A stretch of 18,039 bases of DNA. It comes from Ignavibacteria bacterium UBA4661 (GTDB lineage Bacteria; Bacteroidota; Ignavibacteria; Kapaibacteriales; UBA4661). The stretch covers positions 1 to 18,039 of the forward strand of contig DHLT01000157.1 of the NCBI GenBank assembly GCA_002405405.1, in the 5' to 3' direction. This document shows positions 1-7,453 of this stretch, piece by piece (position 1 is the stretch's first letter; every line of letters starts with the position of its first letter). The position numbers and the translations under genes are program-made. The notes under the pieces are model-generated. The model was given only the letters and a program-made list of their open reading frames with translations. It was not told where the DNA came from and did not search any database.

Positions 1-1299
1 ACCTATTTCTGTTCTATGCCTGGCAATATTGTTCAAAGCTTGAAGCGTGCCGGCACTGTGAACCCTGTTATTCTCCTTGATGAAGTTGATAAGATGTCAG
101 CCGATTTTCGTGGCGATCCGTCATCTGCCATGTTGGAAGTCCTCGATCCTGAGCAAAATTCAACCTTTAACGATCATTATCTCGAGGTTGATTATGACTT
201 GTCAAAAGTACTGTTCATTGCCACTGCAAATGTCAAGTATGATATTCCTTTGCCTTTGCTTGATCGTATGGAAGTGATTGAGCTGTCGAGCTATTTGGAG
301 CATGAGAAAAAACAAATTGCTATGCGTCATATTCTGCCAAAGCAATTAGAACGTCATGGTATGAAAGATTTCAAAATCTCCGTACAAGATGATGCAATTC
401 GTATGTTGATTCGTGAATACACGCGAGAGTCCGGTGTTCGTAATTTAGAGCGGCAATTGGCATCTGTTATTCGCAAACTGGCAAAGAGTGCCGTGAGCAG
501 TATCGCCAAAGAAGAAATACGTTTACGCGATGAAGCAGCTGCGAAAGCGGGGGCAAAAACTGCAAAGAAAGTATCTGCAAAAGCGAGTACAAGCACGGAT
601 AGTACCAGTGAATCAACATCGCCAACACCAAATCCATATCGTATAAAAGCTGAGAAAATTGTTGCATCACGCAAGATCGTTGTTGATACTGCTTTGGTGC
701 AGGAATTCCTCAAAACACCGCCGTATCGCCAGCGTGCGAATGAATTGCAAGATCGCATTGGTGTTGTTACGGGCTTAGCGTGGACATCTGTTGGTGGCGA
801 TATCCTTCCCGTAGAAGTAACAATCATGCAGGGTAAAGACAAGCTTACGCTGACAGGCAAGCTCGGTGATGTCATGAAAGAATCTGCAATGGCAGCACTG
901 TCGTTTGTGCGCGCAAATGCAGAAGCACTCGGTGTACCAAGCGAGTTTGCTAAAGATCAAGATATTCATATTCATGTACCGGAGGGTGCTATTCCAAAAG
1001 ACGGACCGTCTGCCGGTATTACTATGACGATGGCACTTATCTCAGCTGCAGCCAAACGTCCTGTTCGTGGCGATGTTGCTATGACAGGCGAGATTACTTT
1101 ACGTGGCAATGTCTTAGCCATTGGTGGCTTGAACGAAAAACTCTTAGCCGCTAAGCGGCATGGTATCCGTACCGTACTTATTCCCAAAGAGAACGAACGC
1201 GATCTTGCTGAGATGAGTAAAGAAATTCTTGAAGGCTTGACAATTATTCCTATTGAACATGCACAGACCGCTTTGCCACATGTTCTGAAAGAGCTGTAG
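1..1299 (+). CDS. lon: Lon ATP-dependent protease, C-terminal part (5' truncated by window)
   Basis: The frame is open from base 1, so the gene starts outside the window; 432 codons are visible. Lon is a cytosolic AAA+ serine protease that degrades damaged and regulatory proteins. The fragment begins inside the AAA+ module: the Walker B motif LLDEVDK is followed by the GDPSSAMLEVLDPEQN stretch, the sensor-1 region FIATAN and the alpha-helical lid (about residues 90-170). The peptidase domain has the catalytic Ser in PKDGPSAG (codon 1009-1011) and the catalytic Lys in GGLNEKLLAAKRHG (codon 1138-1140), so the Ser-Lys dyad is intact. Between lid and peptidase domain (about 529-642) there is a low-complexity Ala/Lys/Ser/Thr/Pro insert that typical Lon proteins lack or have shorter. 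No strong terminator follows; a weak hairpin lies at 1306-1323. Family identity is very secure. Confidence 0.97.
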   Translation, partial: TYFCSMPGNIVQSLKRAGTVNPVILLDEVDKMSADFRGDPSSAMLEVLDPEQNSTFNDHYLEVDYDLSKVLFIATANVKYDIPLPLLDRMEVIELSSYLEHEKKQIAMRHILPKQLERHGMKDFKISVQDDAIRMLIREYTRESGVRNLERQLASVIRKLAKSAVSSIAKEEIRLRDEAAAKAGAKTAKKVSAKASTSTDSTSESTSPTPNPYRIKAEKIVASRKIVVDTALVQEFLKTPPYRQRANELQDRIGVVTGLAWTSVGGDILPVEVTIMQGKDKLTLTGKLGDVMKESAMAALSFVRANAEALGVPSEFAKDQDIHIHVPEGAIPKDGPSAGITMTMALISAAAKRPVRGDVAMTGEITLRGNVLAIGGLNEKLLAAKRHGIRTVLIPKENERDLAEMSKEILEGLTIIPIEHAQTALPHVLKEL

Positions 1300-1387
1300 G
1301 CATGTGATTATTTCGTGATAATCGCAGAGAATGTTTTGTTGCCGATTTTAAAATTACTACCTTGTGTGTAGCATTTCAATTGCCACG

Positions 1388-1474
1388 CTATCACTCACCG
1401 TGTGTTTTATCAGTGATAGTATTGTTATTATAGGGTACAAAATTCAATCAACGAGGCATCGGTGTTTTCGATGC
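1388..1474. repeat. Inverted repeats upstream of the epimerase gene
   Basis: The 245-base spacer between lon and the epimerase gene contains two inverted repeats. CTATCACT (1388-1395) pairs with AGTGATAG (1412-1419) across 16 bases. GCATCG (1456-1461) pairs with CGATGC (1469-1474) across 7 bases. They could be a lon terminator remnant, leader structure or operator. Neither has a good T-run, and no clear promoter hexamers were recognised. Confidence 0.35.
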
Positions 1475-1544
1475 TATGCATCATTTCACAAGCTATACAT
1501 GGCATGAGTACACACCATGATGTGGCTTTATACAGGTTTAGGAT

Positions 1545-2534
1545 ATGAAAATAGCCGTAACAGGCGGGGCAGGATTTATCGGCTCGCACATTGTGGATGG
1601 GTACATCAACGCAGGGCATGATGTCGTTGTGATTGACGACATGTCAAGCGGAAAACTTGACAATATTAACCCCAAAGCAAAATTAGTGCAAATGAGTATT
1701 ACTGCGCCCGAATTGGAAGAAGTCTTCCAAAAAGAGCGGTTTGATTTAGTAAATCATCATGCTGCACAAATGAGCGTGCGAGTGTCGGTAGAAAACCCAC
1801 TCTTTGATGCAGAACTTAATGTAAAAGGATTGCTCAATGTTCTTGAAAATGCTCGTAAATACGGTGTAAAGAAAATCATTTTTGCATCGAGCGCCGGTAC
1901 GGTGTATGGTGAGCAACGATATTTTCCGGCTGATGAAAAACATGGAAAAAATCCTGTGTCGCAGTATGGCGTGACAAAACTTGTCGGCGAAAAGTATCTG
2001 TTTTGTTATCAAGCATTGTATGGATTGCAATACGTAGTCTTGCGTTATACAAATGTCTATGGTCCGCGCCAAAACCCTCATGGTGAAGCCGGCGTTATTG
2101 CCATCTTTGCCGAAAAAATGCTTAAGGGTGAACAACCCATTATCAATGGCGACGGAACGCAAACGCGCGATTATGTTTATGTTGGTGATGTAGTGCAAGC
2201 CAATATGATTGCCAGCAAAGAGGATGTTGTAGGAACATTTAATTGTTCAACCGCCACTGAATATAGTGTGAATACAATTTTTCAACTGCTTCAACTTCGT
2301 ACACGTGCACGTGTGCAAAAGAAACATGGACCTGCTAAAGAAGGTGAACAAAAGCGGAGTGTTGCATCGTACGATAAAATACGCCATGTTCTTGGTTGGA
2401 AGCCCGAGGTGAGCTTTCAAGAAGGACTCAATCGTACTACTGATTGGTTTGCAGAGAGTATCGCTAAGCAAGCAGTGTCGGTACCACCAACAAAAGCAGA
2501 CAAGAAGAAGAAAGTCAGTGAGAAAGTAAAGTAA
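1545..2534 (+). CDS. NAD-dependent epimerase/dehydratase, GalE-like extended SDR
   Basis: This 329-residue extended short-chain dehydrogenase/reductase most resembles UDP-glucose 4-epimerases and related nucleotide-sugar epimerases. The N-terminal Rossmann motif is TGGAGFIG (residues 6-13), with an acidic pair at the end of strand 2 (VVVIDD, 27-32) as expected for NAD(H). The active-site tyrosine and lysine are in YGVTK (Y141, K145). The SSAGTVYG stretch (115-122) holds the usual Ser/Thr position, although alignment to E. coli GalE on VYG puts Ala where Ser124 would be; Thr119 or Ser116 could serve. RYTNVYGPRQ and GDGTQTRDYVYVGD are typical substrate-domain motifs. The last 15 residues are a Lys-rich tail that is probably disordered. 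It stands alone between lon and a strong terminator. A role in surface polysaccharide sugar supply is inference; the exact substrate cannot be read. Confidence 0.9.
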   Translation: MKIAVTGGAGFIGSHIVDGYINAGHDVVVIDDMSSGKLDNINPKAKLVQMSITAPELEEVFQKERFDLVNHHAAQMSVRVSVENPLFDAELNVKGLLNVLENARKYGVKKIIFASSAGTVYGEQRYFPADEKHGKNPVSQYGVTKLVGEKYLFCYQALYGLQYVVLRYTNVYGPRQNPHGEAGVIAIFAEKMLKGEQPIINGDGTQTRDYVYVGDVVQANMIASKEDVVGTFNCSTATEYSVNTIFQLLQLRTRARVQKKHGPAKEGEQKRSVASYDKIRHVLGWKPEVSFQEGLNRTTDWFAESIAKQAVSVPPTKADKKKKVSEKVK

Positions 2535-2555
2535 AGTAAAGAAGACACCGTGAAT

Positions 2556-2595
2556 AAAAACGCGCTTTGAAGCTACTCAAAGCGCGTTTTTTTTA
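2556..2595. terminator. Bidirectional Rho-independent terminator
   Basis: A perfect 15-base inverted repeat, 2556-2570 and 2577-2591, has a 6-base loop and a G+C-rich core (CGCGC). It is flanked by an A-run on the left and a T-run on the right. It sits between the convergent epimerase (+) and outer-membrane protein (-) genes, so it can serve both. Confidence 0.93.
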
Positions 2596-2614
2596 TGAAT
2601 ACTAATTGTCATCT

Positions 2615-3421
2615 TTAATAGCGAGATCCGATAGAGAGCGTAAGCATGACACCGCCGAGATCTGTATGTCGTTTGAATCCGTCGGGCGATGTGTTATCGC
2701 GGAAGTATAAAATACCATCACCCCCGGCAGGAGTTATATAGTAGCGAAGCGAGGCTTGAATAAAGCTACTGCCAAAAGAGTTAAACTCAAATCCACCACC
2801 GATATAAATGGTGGGGCGAAGAATTGCCTTCGCCCGTGACATGGATTGAAAGAAATCAAAATAGGGAGGAAAGCCATCACGTGAATACGGACCAATCAAA
2901 GCAAGTGTTGTACCGACACCTCCCACTAATAATGGTCGCCCGAGAAAAAGTACTTTCTCATCACCGAGAGGAAAAAATTGTACTCCCAATGTCAGTGGTA
3001 ATGTCATGATGCGATTGATTTTGAAGGGGATGACTACATTGCCAAAAGGATCCACATATTCAATTTCATCGGATGTTTGCTTGGCAATAAAACCAAATCC
3101 TGCTGTTGCGTACAAATCATCGCTCAAGCGCTTCATGTATGTGGTACCCAAGCCAAAGACCGGACCACTTAGAAGAATATCCAAGCCCAAACCGGAATTG
3201 GTGGGCTTTACTGCTTCGACTTTTTCCAGCCAAGGACGAGGCGAGGTAAAGACTAAGGCAGTATCACCTTGATCTACGGGGTCGGTCGGAATTTGAAATG
3301 TTTGTGCAAAAAGAGAACTTTCAACACAGCAGAATACTATGGCGCACACAATGTGAGCACGAATAGTTAGAGGGAGGTAATGATGCAACGTAGAAATCAT
3401 GATCGAACAGTGATGCGGCAT
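2615..3421 (-). CDS. Putative outer-membrane beta-barrel protein with signal peptide
   Basis: The product is 268 residues if translated from the first ATG. The N-terminus has a basic/His segment, a hydrophobic core (AHIVCAIVFCCVESSLFA) and a plausible signal peptidase I site before QTFQIP, so export is likely. The mature part alternates polar and hydrophobic residues, is rich in Gly/Tyr/Phe and has repeated strand-like segments (LYATAGFGFIAK, LTLGVQFFPLG, IYIGGGFEFN, SFIQASLRYYITP, GGVMLTLSIG). It ends in an aromatic residue (Tyr). These are features of Bacteroidota-type outer-membrane barrels. An ATG seven codons downstream (3398-3400) gives a more normal signal-peptide length and may be the true start; neither start has an SD. 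No specific family is recognised, and the cargo or role is unknown. It is convergent with the epimerase gene and divergent from speA. Confidence 0.7.
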   Translation of the reverse strand: MPHHCSIMISTLHHYLPLTIRAHIVCAIVFCCVESSLFAQTFQIPTDPVDQGDTALVFTSPRPWLEKVEAVKPTNSGLGLDILLSGPVFGLGTTYMKRLSDDLYATAGFGFIAKQTSDEIEYVDPFGNVVIPFKINRIMTLPLTLGVQFFPLGDEKVLFLGRPLLVGGVGTTLALIGPYSRDGFPPYFDFFQSMSRAKAILRPTIYIGGGFEFNSFGSSFIQASLRYYITPAGGDGILYFRDNTSPDGFKRHTDLGGVMLTLSIGSRY

Positions 3422-3523
3422 ACTTACAAGAGCATGAGTGCGTCAAAATAACAATGTGAAATTATAAGGTGCAACATATTGTTTTTCTTGCTACGACAAG
3501 GTGTTAAGGTCAAAGAAAATTTC

Positions 3524-3588
3524 TTGCAAGGGGTGCTTGCACCCTCATCTTGAAATGTTACGAGAAATTCATCGTTCGACCCTTGCAA
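3524..3588. promoter_or_regulatory. Nested inverted repeat in the spacer before speA
   Basis: TTGCAAGGG (3524-3532) pairs with CCCTTGCAA (3580-3588). Inside lies a tight hairpin, GGGTG (3531-3535) with CACCC (3540-3544) and loop CTTG. The two stems share one or two G residues, so they may be alternative folds. The structure lies 130-195 bases upstream of the speA start and also in the leader side of the divergent outer-membrane protein gene. It could be a leader RNA element or an operator; its function is not known. Confidence 0.4.
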
Positions 3589-3718
3589 ATTGAGTATGTT
3601 TGCTCCGCTTTTTTCGGTAGCGTGCAGTAGGTAGAATGATACAATACCGAGTATAAACAAGAAGCGGACAGAGCATAGTGTACTGCCAAATTTCGTTCAC
3701 TTTTTTTAAGGGATTGCC

Positions 3719-5620
3719 ATGAGAGCCTGGGGTGTTGCCGATTCAGTTGAACTCTACAATATTGAGGGATGGGGTGCGGGTTATTTTTATGTTAATGATA
3801 AGGGGAATGTTTCGGTACGCCCGCGCCGTGATGTTGATGTAACGATTGATATGAAAGAGTTAATCGATGAAGCGGTATTGCAAGACTTGACTATGCCTGT
3901 TCTTGTGCGTTTCCCCGATATTATTGGCGACCGCATGGCAAACATTTCACAATGTTTCGAAAAGTCCGGTGTGGAACATGGTTATCAGGGGACATACTAT
4001 GGTGTGTATCCAATCAAGGTGAATCAACAGCGTCATGTTGTCGAAGAAATTATGCGTTTTGGCAGACAGTACAATATCGGTCTTGAAGCCGGATCGAAAC
4101 CGGAACTGCAAGCGGTGTTGGCAATTATGGACAACCCTGAGGCGCTGATTGTGTGCAATGGCTATAAAGACGAAGAGTTCATCGAGTTAGCACTCTTGGC
4201 ACAGAAAATGGGCAAGCGTGTGTATTTAGTTGTAGAAAAACTTAATGAGTTAAAGCTCATCAATGCTGTAGCAGAGCGTGTTGCTGTGCGACCCAATGTT
4301 GGTATTCGTATCAAACTCACCAATTCCGGCAGTGGAAAATGGGAAGAGTCCGGCGGTGATTTCAGTAAGTTTGGTTTGAATGCTTCAGAATTATTGGAAG
4401 CTGTTGAGTATGCTCGAAGCGTAGGGCTTTTAGACTGTATTAAATTGATTCACTTTCATTTGGGTAGTCAGATTACGAATATCCGCAAAATCAAAGCGGG
4501 CTTGAAAGAAGTAGCGCAATTTTATGTACAACTCCGCCAAATGGGTTGTGCAATTGATTTCGTGGACATCGGCGGTGGCTTAGGTGTGGACTATGATGGT
4601 ACACGTTCGCTTGCGGCGAGTAGTATGAATTATTCCATGCAAGAATATGCCGATGATGCTGTCTATACATTAGCAGAAGCATGTACGAAATACGCTTTAC
4701 CTCATCCGAATTTAATCACCGAATCGGGTCGTGCCTTGACAGCGCACCCCGCTGTATTAGTCATGAATGTTCTTGAGTCTGCCGGTGTTCCTTCATGGGA
4801 TGATGATACCGATAAAGTATCGCCTGATGATCATAAACTCTTGAAAGAATTACACAGCTATTACAAAGGCTTGACACAACGTAATATGTTTGAAACATGG
4901 CATGATGCACAGCAACTCAAAGAAGAGTCTCTGGATCTTTTTTCGTTGGGTTTGCTTGATTTGGCAACACGTGCAAAAATTGAACGCCTCTTTTGGTCAA
5001 TCGCTCGAAATGTGCGTAAAATCAGCTCCAAAATGAAAAATGTGCCTGATGAATTAGAGCAATTACCCAAGCTCCTTGCTGATAAATTCTTCTGTAATTT
5101 TTCGCTTTTTCAATCGCTTCCCGATGCATGTGCAATCGATCAACTCTTTCCGATTATGCCGATTCATCGCCTGAATGAGAAACCTTCCGTTGAAGCAACA
5201 TTGCAGGATATTACGTGCGACTCGGACGGTAAAATCGAGAAATTTATTGCAGGATATGATTATCCTGATTTTCTGCCTGTACATTCTTTGAAAGATGATG
5301 ACGAGTATTATATCGGTGTATTTCTAGTTGGGGCATATCAAGAGATTCTTGGTGATTTGCATAATCTCTTTGGCGACACCAATGCTGTCCATGTCAGCTT
5401 GAAAGAAGATGGCTCCTATGGTCTAGAGCAGATCATCGAAGGGGAAACCGTTGCCGATGTTTTGGAGTATGTACAATTCAACCCGAAAGAACTTGTCCGG
5501 ACTATGGAAAAATGGGTAAGTACTTCTGTCAAAGAGGGGCGTATCAGTGCACCACTCGGCAAGGAGTTCTTGGCAATGTATCGTTCAAGTTTGTACGGCT
5601 ACACATACCTTGAAAAATAA
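3719..5620 (+). CDS. speA: Biosynthetic arginine decarboxylase
   Basis: This PLP enzyme converts arginine to agmatine and CO2, the first step of the agmatine route to putrescine and spermidine. The 633 residues compare with about 658 in E. coli SpeA. The PLP lysine is K100 in GVYPIKVNQQR. The barrel carries GLEAGSKPEL, HFHLGSQ (H245), the phosphate-binding DIGGGLGVDYDG (around G285) and ESGR (335-338). The C-terminal domain has QSLPDACAIDQLFPIMP and DITCDSDG, whose Cys500 is the conserved active-site cysteine of this family, then FLVGAYQEILGDLHNLFGDT. A helical insert (about 380-450) is typical of SpeA rather than of LysA or SpeC. The start is supported by AAGGGA (3708-3713) five bases upstream. 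No speB or other polyamine gene is visible nearby. A strong terminator follows. Confidence 0.97.
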   Translation: MRAWGVADSVELYNIEGWGAGYFYVNDKGNVSVRPRRDVDVTIDMKELIDEAVLQDLTMPVLVRFPDIIGDRMANISQCFEKSGVEHGYQGTYYGVYPIKVNQQRHVVEEIMRFGRQYNIGLEAGSKPELQAVLAIMDNPEALIVCNGYKDEEFIELALLAQKMGKRVYLVVEKLNELKLINAVAERVAVRPNVGIRIKLTNSGSGKWEESGGDFSKFGLNASELLEAVEYARSVGLLDCIKLIHFHLGSQITNIRKIKAGLKEVAQFYVQLRQMGCAIDFVDIGGGLGVDYDGTRSLAASSMNYSMQEYADDAVYTLAEACTKYALPHPNLITESGRALTAHPAVLVMNVLESAGVPSWDDDTDKVSPDDHKLLKELHSYYKGLTQRNMFETWHDAQQLKEESLDLFSLGLLDLATRAKIERLFWSIARNVRKISSKMKNVPDELEQLPKLLADKFFCNFSLFQSLPDACAIDQLFPIMPIHRLNEKPSVEATLQDITCDSDGKIEKFIAGYDYPDFLPVHSLKDDDEYYIGVFLVGAYQEILGDLHNLFGDTNAVHVSLKEDGSYGLEQIIEGETVADVLEYVQFNPKELVRTMEKWVSTSVKEGRISAPLGKEFLAMYRSSLYGYTYLEK

Positions 5621-5641
5621 TCGTGACTGATGATGAATATC

Positions 5642-5683
5642 GGCGCAGAGTACTTTGTAGCGTTACTCTGCGCCATTTTTTTT
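5642..5683 (+). terminator. Rho-independent terminator of speA
   Basis: GGCGCAGAGTA (5642-5652) is perfectly complementary to TACTCTGCGCC (5664-5674) with an 11-base loop. The stem is followed directly by A and a run of nine T residues. It begins 21 bases after the speA stop. Confidence 0.95.
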
Positions 5684-5702
5684 CAGAAAATTTATAAAAA
5701 CT

Positions 5703-6614
5703 ATGATAGGTCAAGAAGCATCTAAGCACACGGCGTGGGGGTATCTATATGTTCTTGCTGCAACAGCAATTTGGTCGGGAAATTTTATTGTGGCACGTGG
5801 ACTTGCAGGCAGTATGCCTCCGGTGCATTTATCGTTTTATCGATGGTTGGTAGCGGTGGCCGTTGTTCTGCCTTTTGCCGTACGTGCTCTGCGAGCAGAG
5901 TGGCATGTTATGCGAAAACACAAAATATACCTTGCGTTTATTTCTTTGCTTGGCATATCACTTTTCAACACGCTGATCTATTATGCCGGACAAACTACAA
6001 CGGCAATTAATCTTTCGCTGATCTCAATTACAGCCCCAATGTTCATGATTGGATTATCGTCAGTATTCTTGCGCGAGCGTATTGTCCTGCAAACACTGAT
6101 GGGGCTTGCGATTGTTGTGGTAGGAATTCTTGTCTTGATTACACGGGGGCATATCGAAAACTTGTTTCATCTGAGTTTTGTAGCAGGCGATGCGCTCATG
6201 CTTTTGGCTGCATTATCATTTTCAGTGTATAGCATTTTGCTCAGACGTAAACCCTTCGCCGGAAGTATGGTAGCATTTCAATGGTGTACATTTTTCTTGG
6301 GTGAGCTATTCCTAACGCCTGTGTATGTGTGGGATATAGTATATGGTGGTGGCTACAAACCTCTCTCGTTGAACGCGATTGGCGGAATTCTCTACATCGG
6401 CATTTTTGCTTCCTTTGTTTCTTTTACTTTGTGGAATAAAGCATTACAAACAATCGGTGCAACCAAAACTGCTATGATGTATTATACCCTACCTGTTTTT
6501 AGTGCGATATCGGCATCATTTCTTCTTGGAGAAACAATCGGCATTGTTCATGGTGTCAGTGTAGGATTAATTTTCGGCGGCATTGTATTGGCGAATTATG
6601 TACGTAAAGAGTAA
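5703..6614 (+). CDS. EamA/DMT-family membrane transporter
   Basis: The product is a 303-residue polytopic inner-membrane protein with about ten hydrophobic segments arranged as two EamA repeats (about residues 8-140 and 155-300). This is the normal size and layout of drug/metabolite transporter superfamily proteins (RhaT/YdcZ/RarD-like). The first repeat opens with YLYVLAATAIWSGNFIVARGLA and contains SFYRWLVAV; the second contains AALSFSVYSILLRRK and ends in GETIGIVHGVSVGLIFGGIVLANY. These proteins export or import small metabolites, but the substrate cannot be assigned. There is no SD before the ATG, and the gene starts 20 bases after the speA terminator, so it probably has its own promoter within or just after that terminator. 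A functional link to SpeA is not shown. Confidence 0.88.
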   Translation: MIGQEASKHTAWGYLYVLAATAIWSGNFIVARGLAGSMPPVHLSFYRWLVAVAVVLPFAVRALRAEWHVMRKHKIYLAFISLLGISLFNTLIYYAGQTTTAINLSLISITAPMFMIGLSSVFLRERIVLQTLMGLAIVVVGILVLITRGHIENLFHLSFVAGDALMLLAALSFSVYSILLRRKPFAGSMVAFQWCTFFLGELFLTPVYVWDIVYGGGYKPLSLNAIGGILYIGIFASFVSFTLWNKALQTIGATKTAMMYYTLPVFSAISASFLLGETIGIVHGVSVGLIFGGIVLANYVRKE

Positions 6615-6645
6615 AACCTGCAGCGCAAGTAATAGGTAAAAACAC

Positions 6646-6684
6646 AAGAGCCATGATCACACAATGATGTGTGTCATGGCTCTT
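6646..6684 (+). terminator. Hairpin terminator after the EamA gene
   Basis: AAGAGCCATGA (6646-6656) pairs with TCATGGCTCTT (6674-6684). The stem continues inward as CACAC with GTGTG around one bulged T. The T-tract after it is interrupted (ATGCTTTTATTC), so termination may be partial. Confidence 0.75.
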
Positions 6685-6834
6685 ATGCTTTTATTCGGAT
6701 TCATTTTTTCAGAAAGAACTCATCTTTGTTCGTCCGCAATTACGAGCAGAGGTGAGTTTCTTACTAGTAAAGAGAAGCATTATCAAGACAGCCTTCAAAA
6801 GAGGTTATACTCTTGGCGGGAGAACATTATATCT

Positions 6835-7260
6835 TTATGAAGCAACCAAATTCATATAGTCAAAAGCAGACATATTCGCTTGGGCTGAGCGAGCACCTGC
6901 TTGATCTTGGGCAAATTGACCTTTGACGGATTGCAGCAGGTTACCCAATACAGCCGGACTGATGAACTCAATGTCTTTCACGGTATCGTCTGTAACCTGC
7001 AAATAGGTTTGTGCAGACATATTCGCTTGGGCTGACTTCATATCGTCAGGCTTGCCAAAGAATTCACGAACACCACGCAGAATATAATCGGTTGTTACTG
7101 CTATCGATGTTGGATAGAGACTTCTCATATCGGAGCGATCAGCTTTTGCAGCAGTCGGTGCGTCAGTAACATCAATTTTGGTCGGGGCAAGAGTAGGGGT
7201 AGTTGCTCCTGCAAGCACAGTGCTTGATTGAGCATTGGGAGTTGTTATAGGCGCTGGCAT
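6835..7260 (-). CDS. Small flagellar-locus protein with SAQANMSA repeats, unknown function
   Basis: The protein has 141 residues and no family is recognised. Its start is well supported by AAAGGATG ending eight bases before the ATG. Residues 1-45 are Ala/Pro/Thr-rich and probably unstructured. Residues 46-70 (LYPTSIAVTTDYILRGVREFFGK) look helical. A 12-residue motif occurs twice: SAQANMSAQTYL (76-87) and SAQANMSAFDYM (125-136), the second almost at the C-terminus. The two copies share 23 identical bases, which suggests a recent duplication or conversion. It is the last gene of the flagellar hook locus, 188 bases after flgE on the same strand. That position suggests an accessory or secreted flagellar component, but this is inference. 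There is no signal peptide and no transmembrane segment. Its SD region (UAAAGGAUGA) is one base from the CsrA consensus but has no stable hairpin. Confidence 0.75.
   Translation of the reverse strand: MPAPITTPNAQSSTVLAGATTPTLAPTKIDVTDAPTAAKADRSDMRSLYPTSIAVTTDYILRGVREFFGKPDDMKSAQANMSAQTYLQVTDDTVKDIEFISPAVLGNLLQSVKGQFAQDQAGARSAQANMSAFDYMNLVAS
6866..7035 (-). repeat. 23-base direct repeat pair inside the small repeat protein gene
   Basis: An identical 23-base sequence lies at 6866-6888 and 7013-7035. It encodes SAQANMSA plus part of the adjoining codon on the minus strand. Identity stops sharply at both edges. Confidence 0.95.
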
Positions 7261-7406
7261 AAGAGTTCATCCTTTAAATTCAATGCCACGAAAAACTATG
7301 TGAATTATAATATTGTTTTGGCATCAAGATATACTTGCACAAGGGTACATGTACGAGGTATCTTTTTTCTTCCATTGATATGCCAAAGACGGAATCTATA
7401 GTGCTT

Positions 7407-7453
7407 GATAAGATTGTCTCACCTCAAAGCGAGGTAAAAACATTATACTTATC
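7407..7453 (-). other. Stem-loop at the 3' end of flgE
   Basis: GATAAG (7407-7412) pairs with CTTATC (7448-7453), enclosing a second short stem ACCTC (7421-7425) with GAGGT (7431-7435). It overlaps the flgE stop codon. There is no T-run, so an mRNA 3'-end stabiliser or weak attenuator before the downstream gene is more likely than a terminator. Confidence 0.4.

Noticed and set aside
3424..3660. 78-codon minus-strand frame just before the outer-membrane protein gene
   Set aside because: It ends two bases before that gene's first ATG, but has no SD, no domain, and spans the inverted repeat of the intergenic region. Probably spurious.
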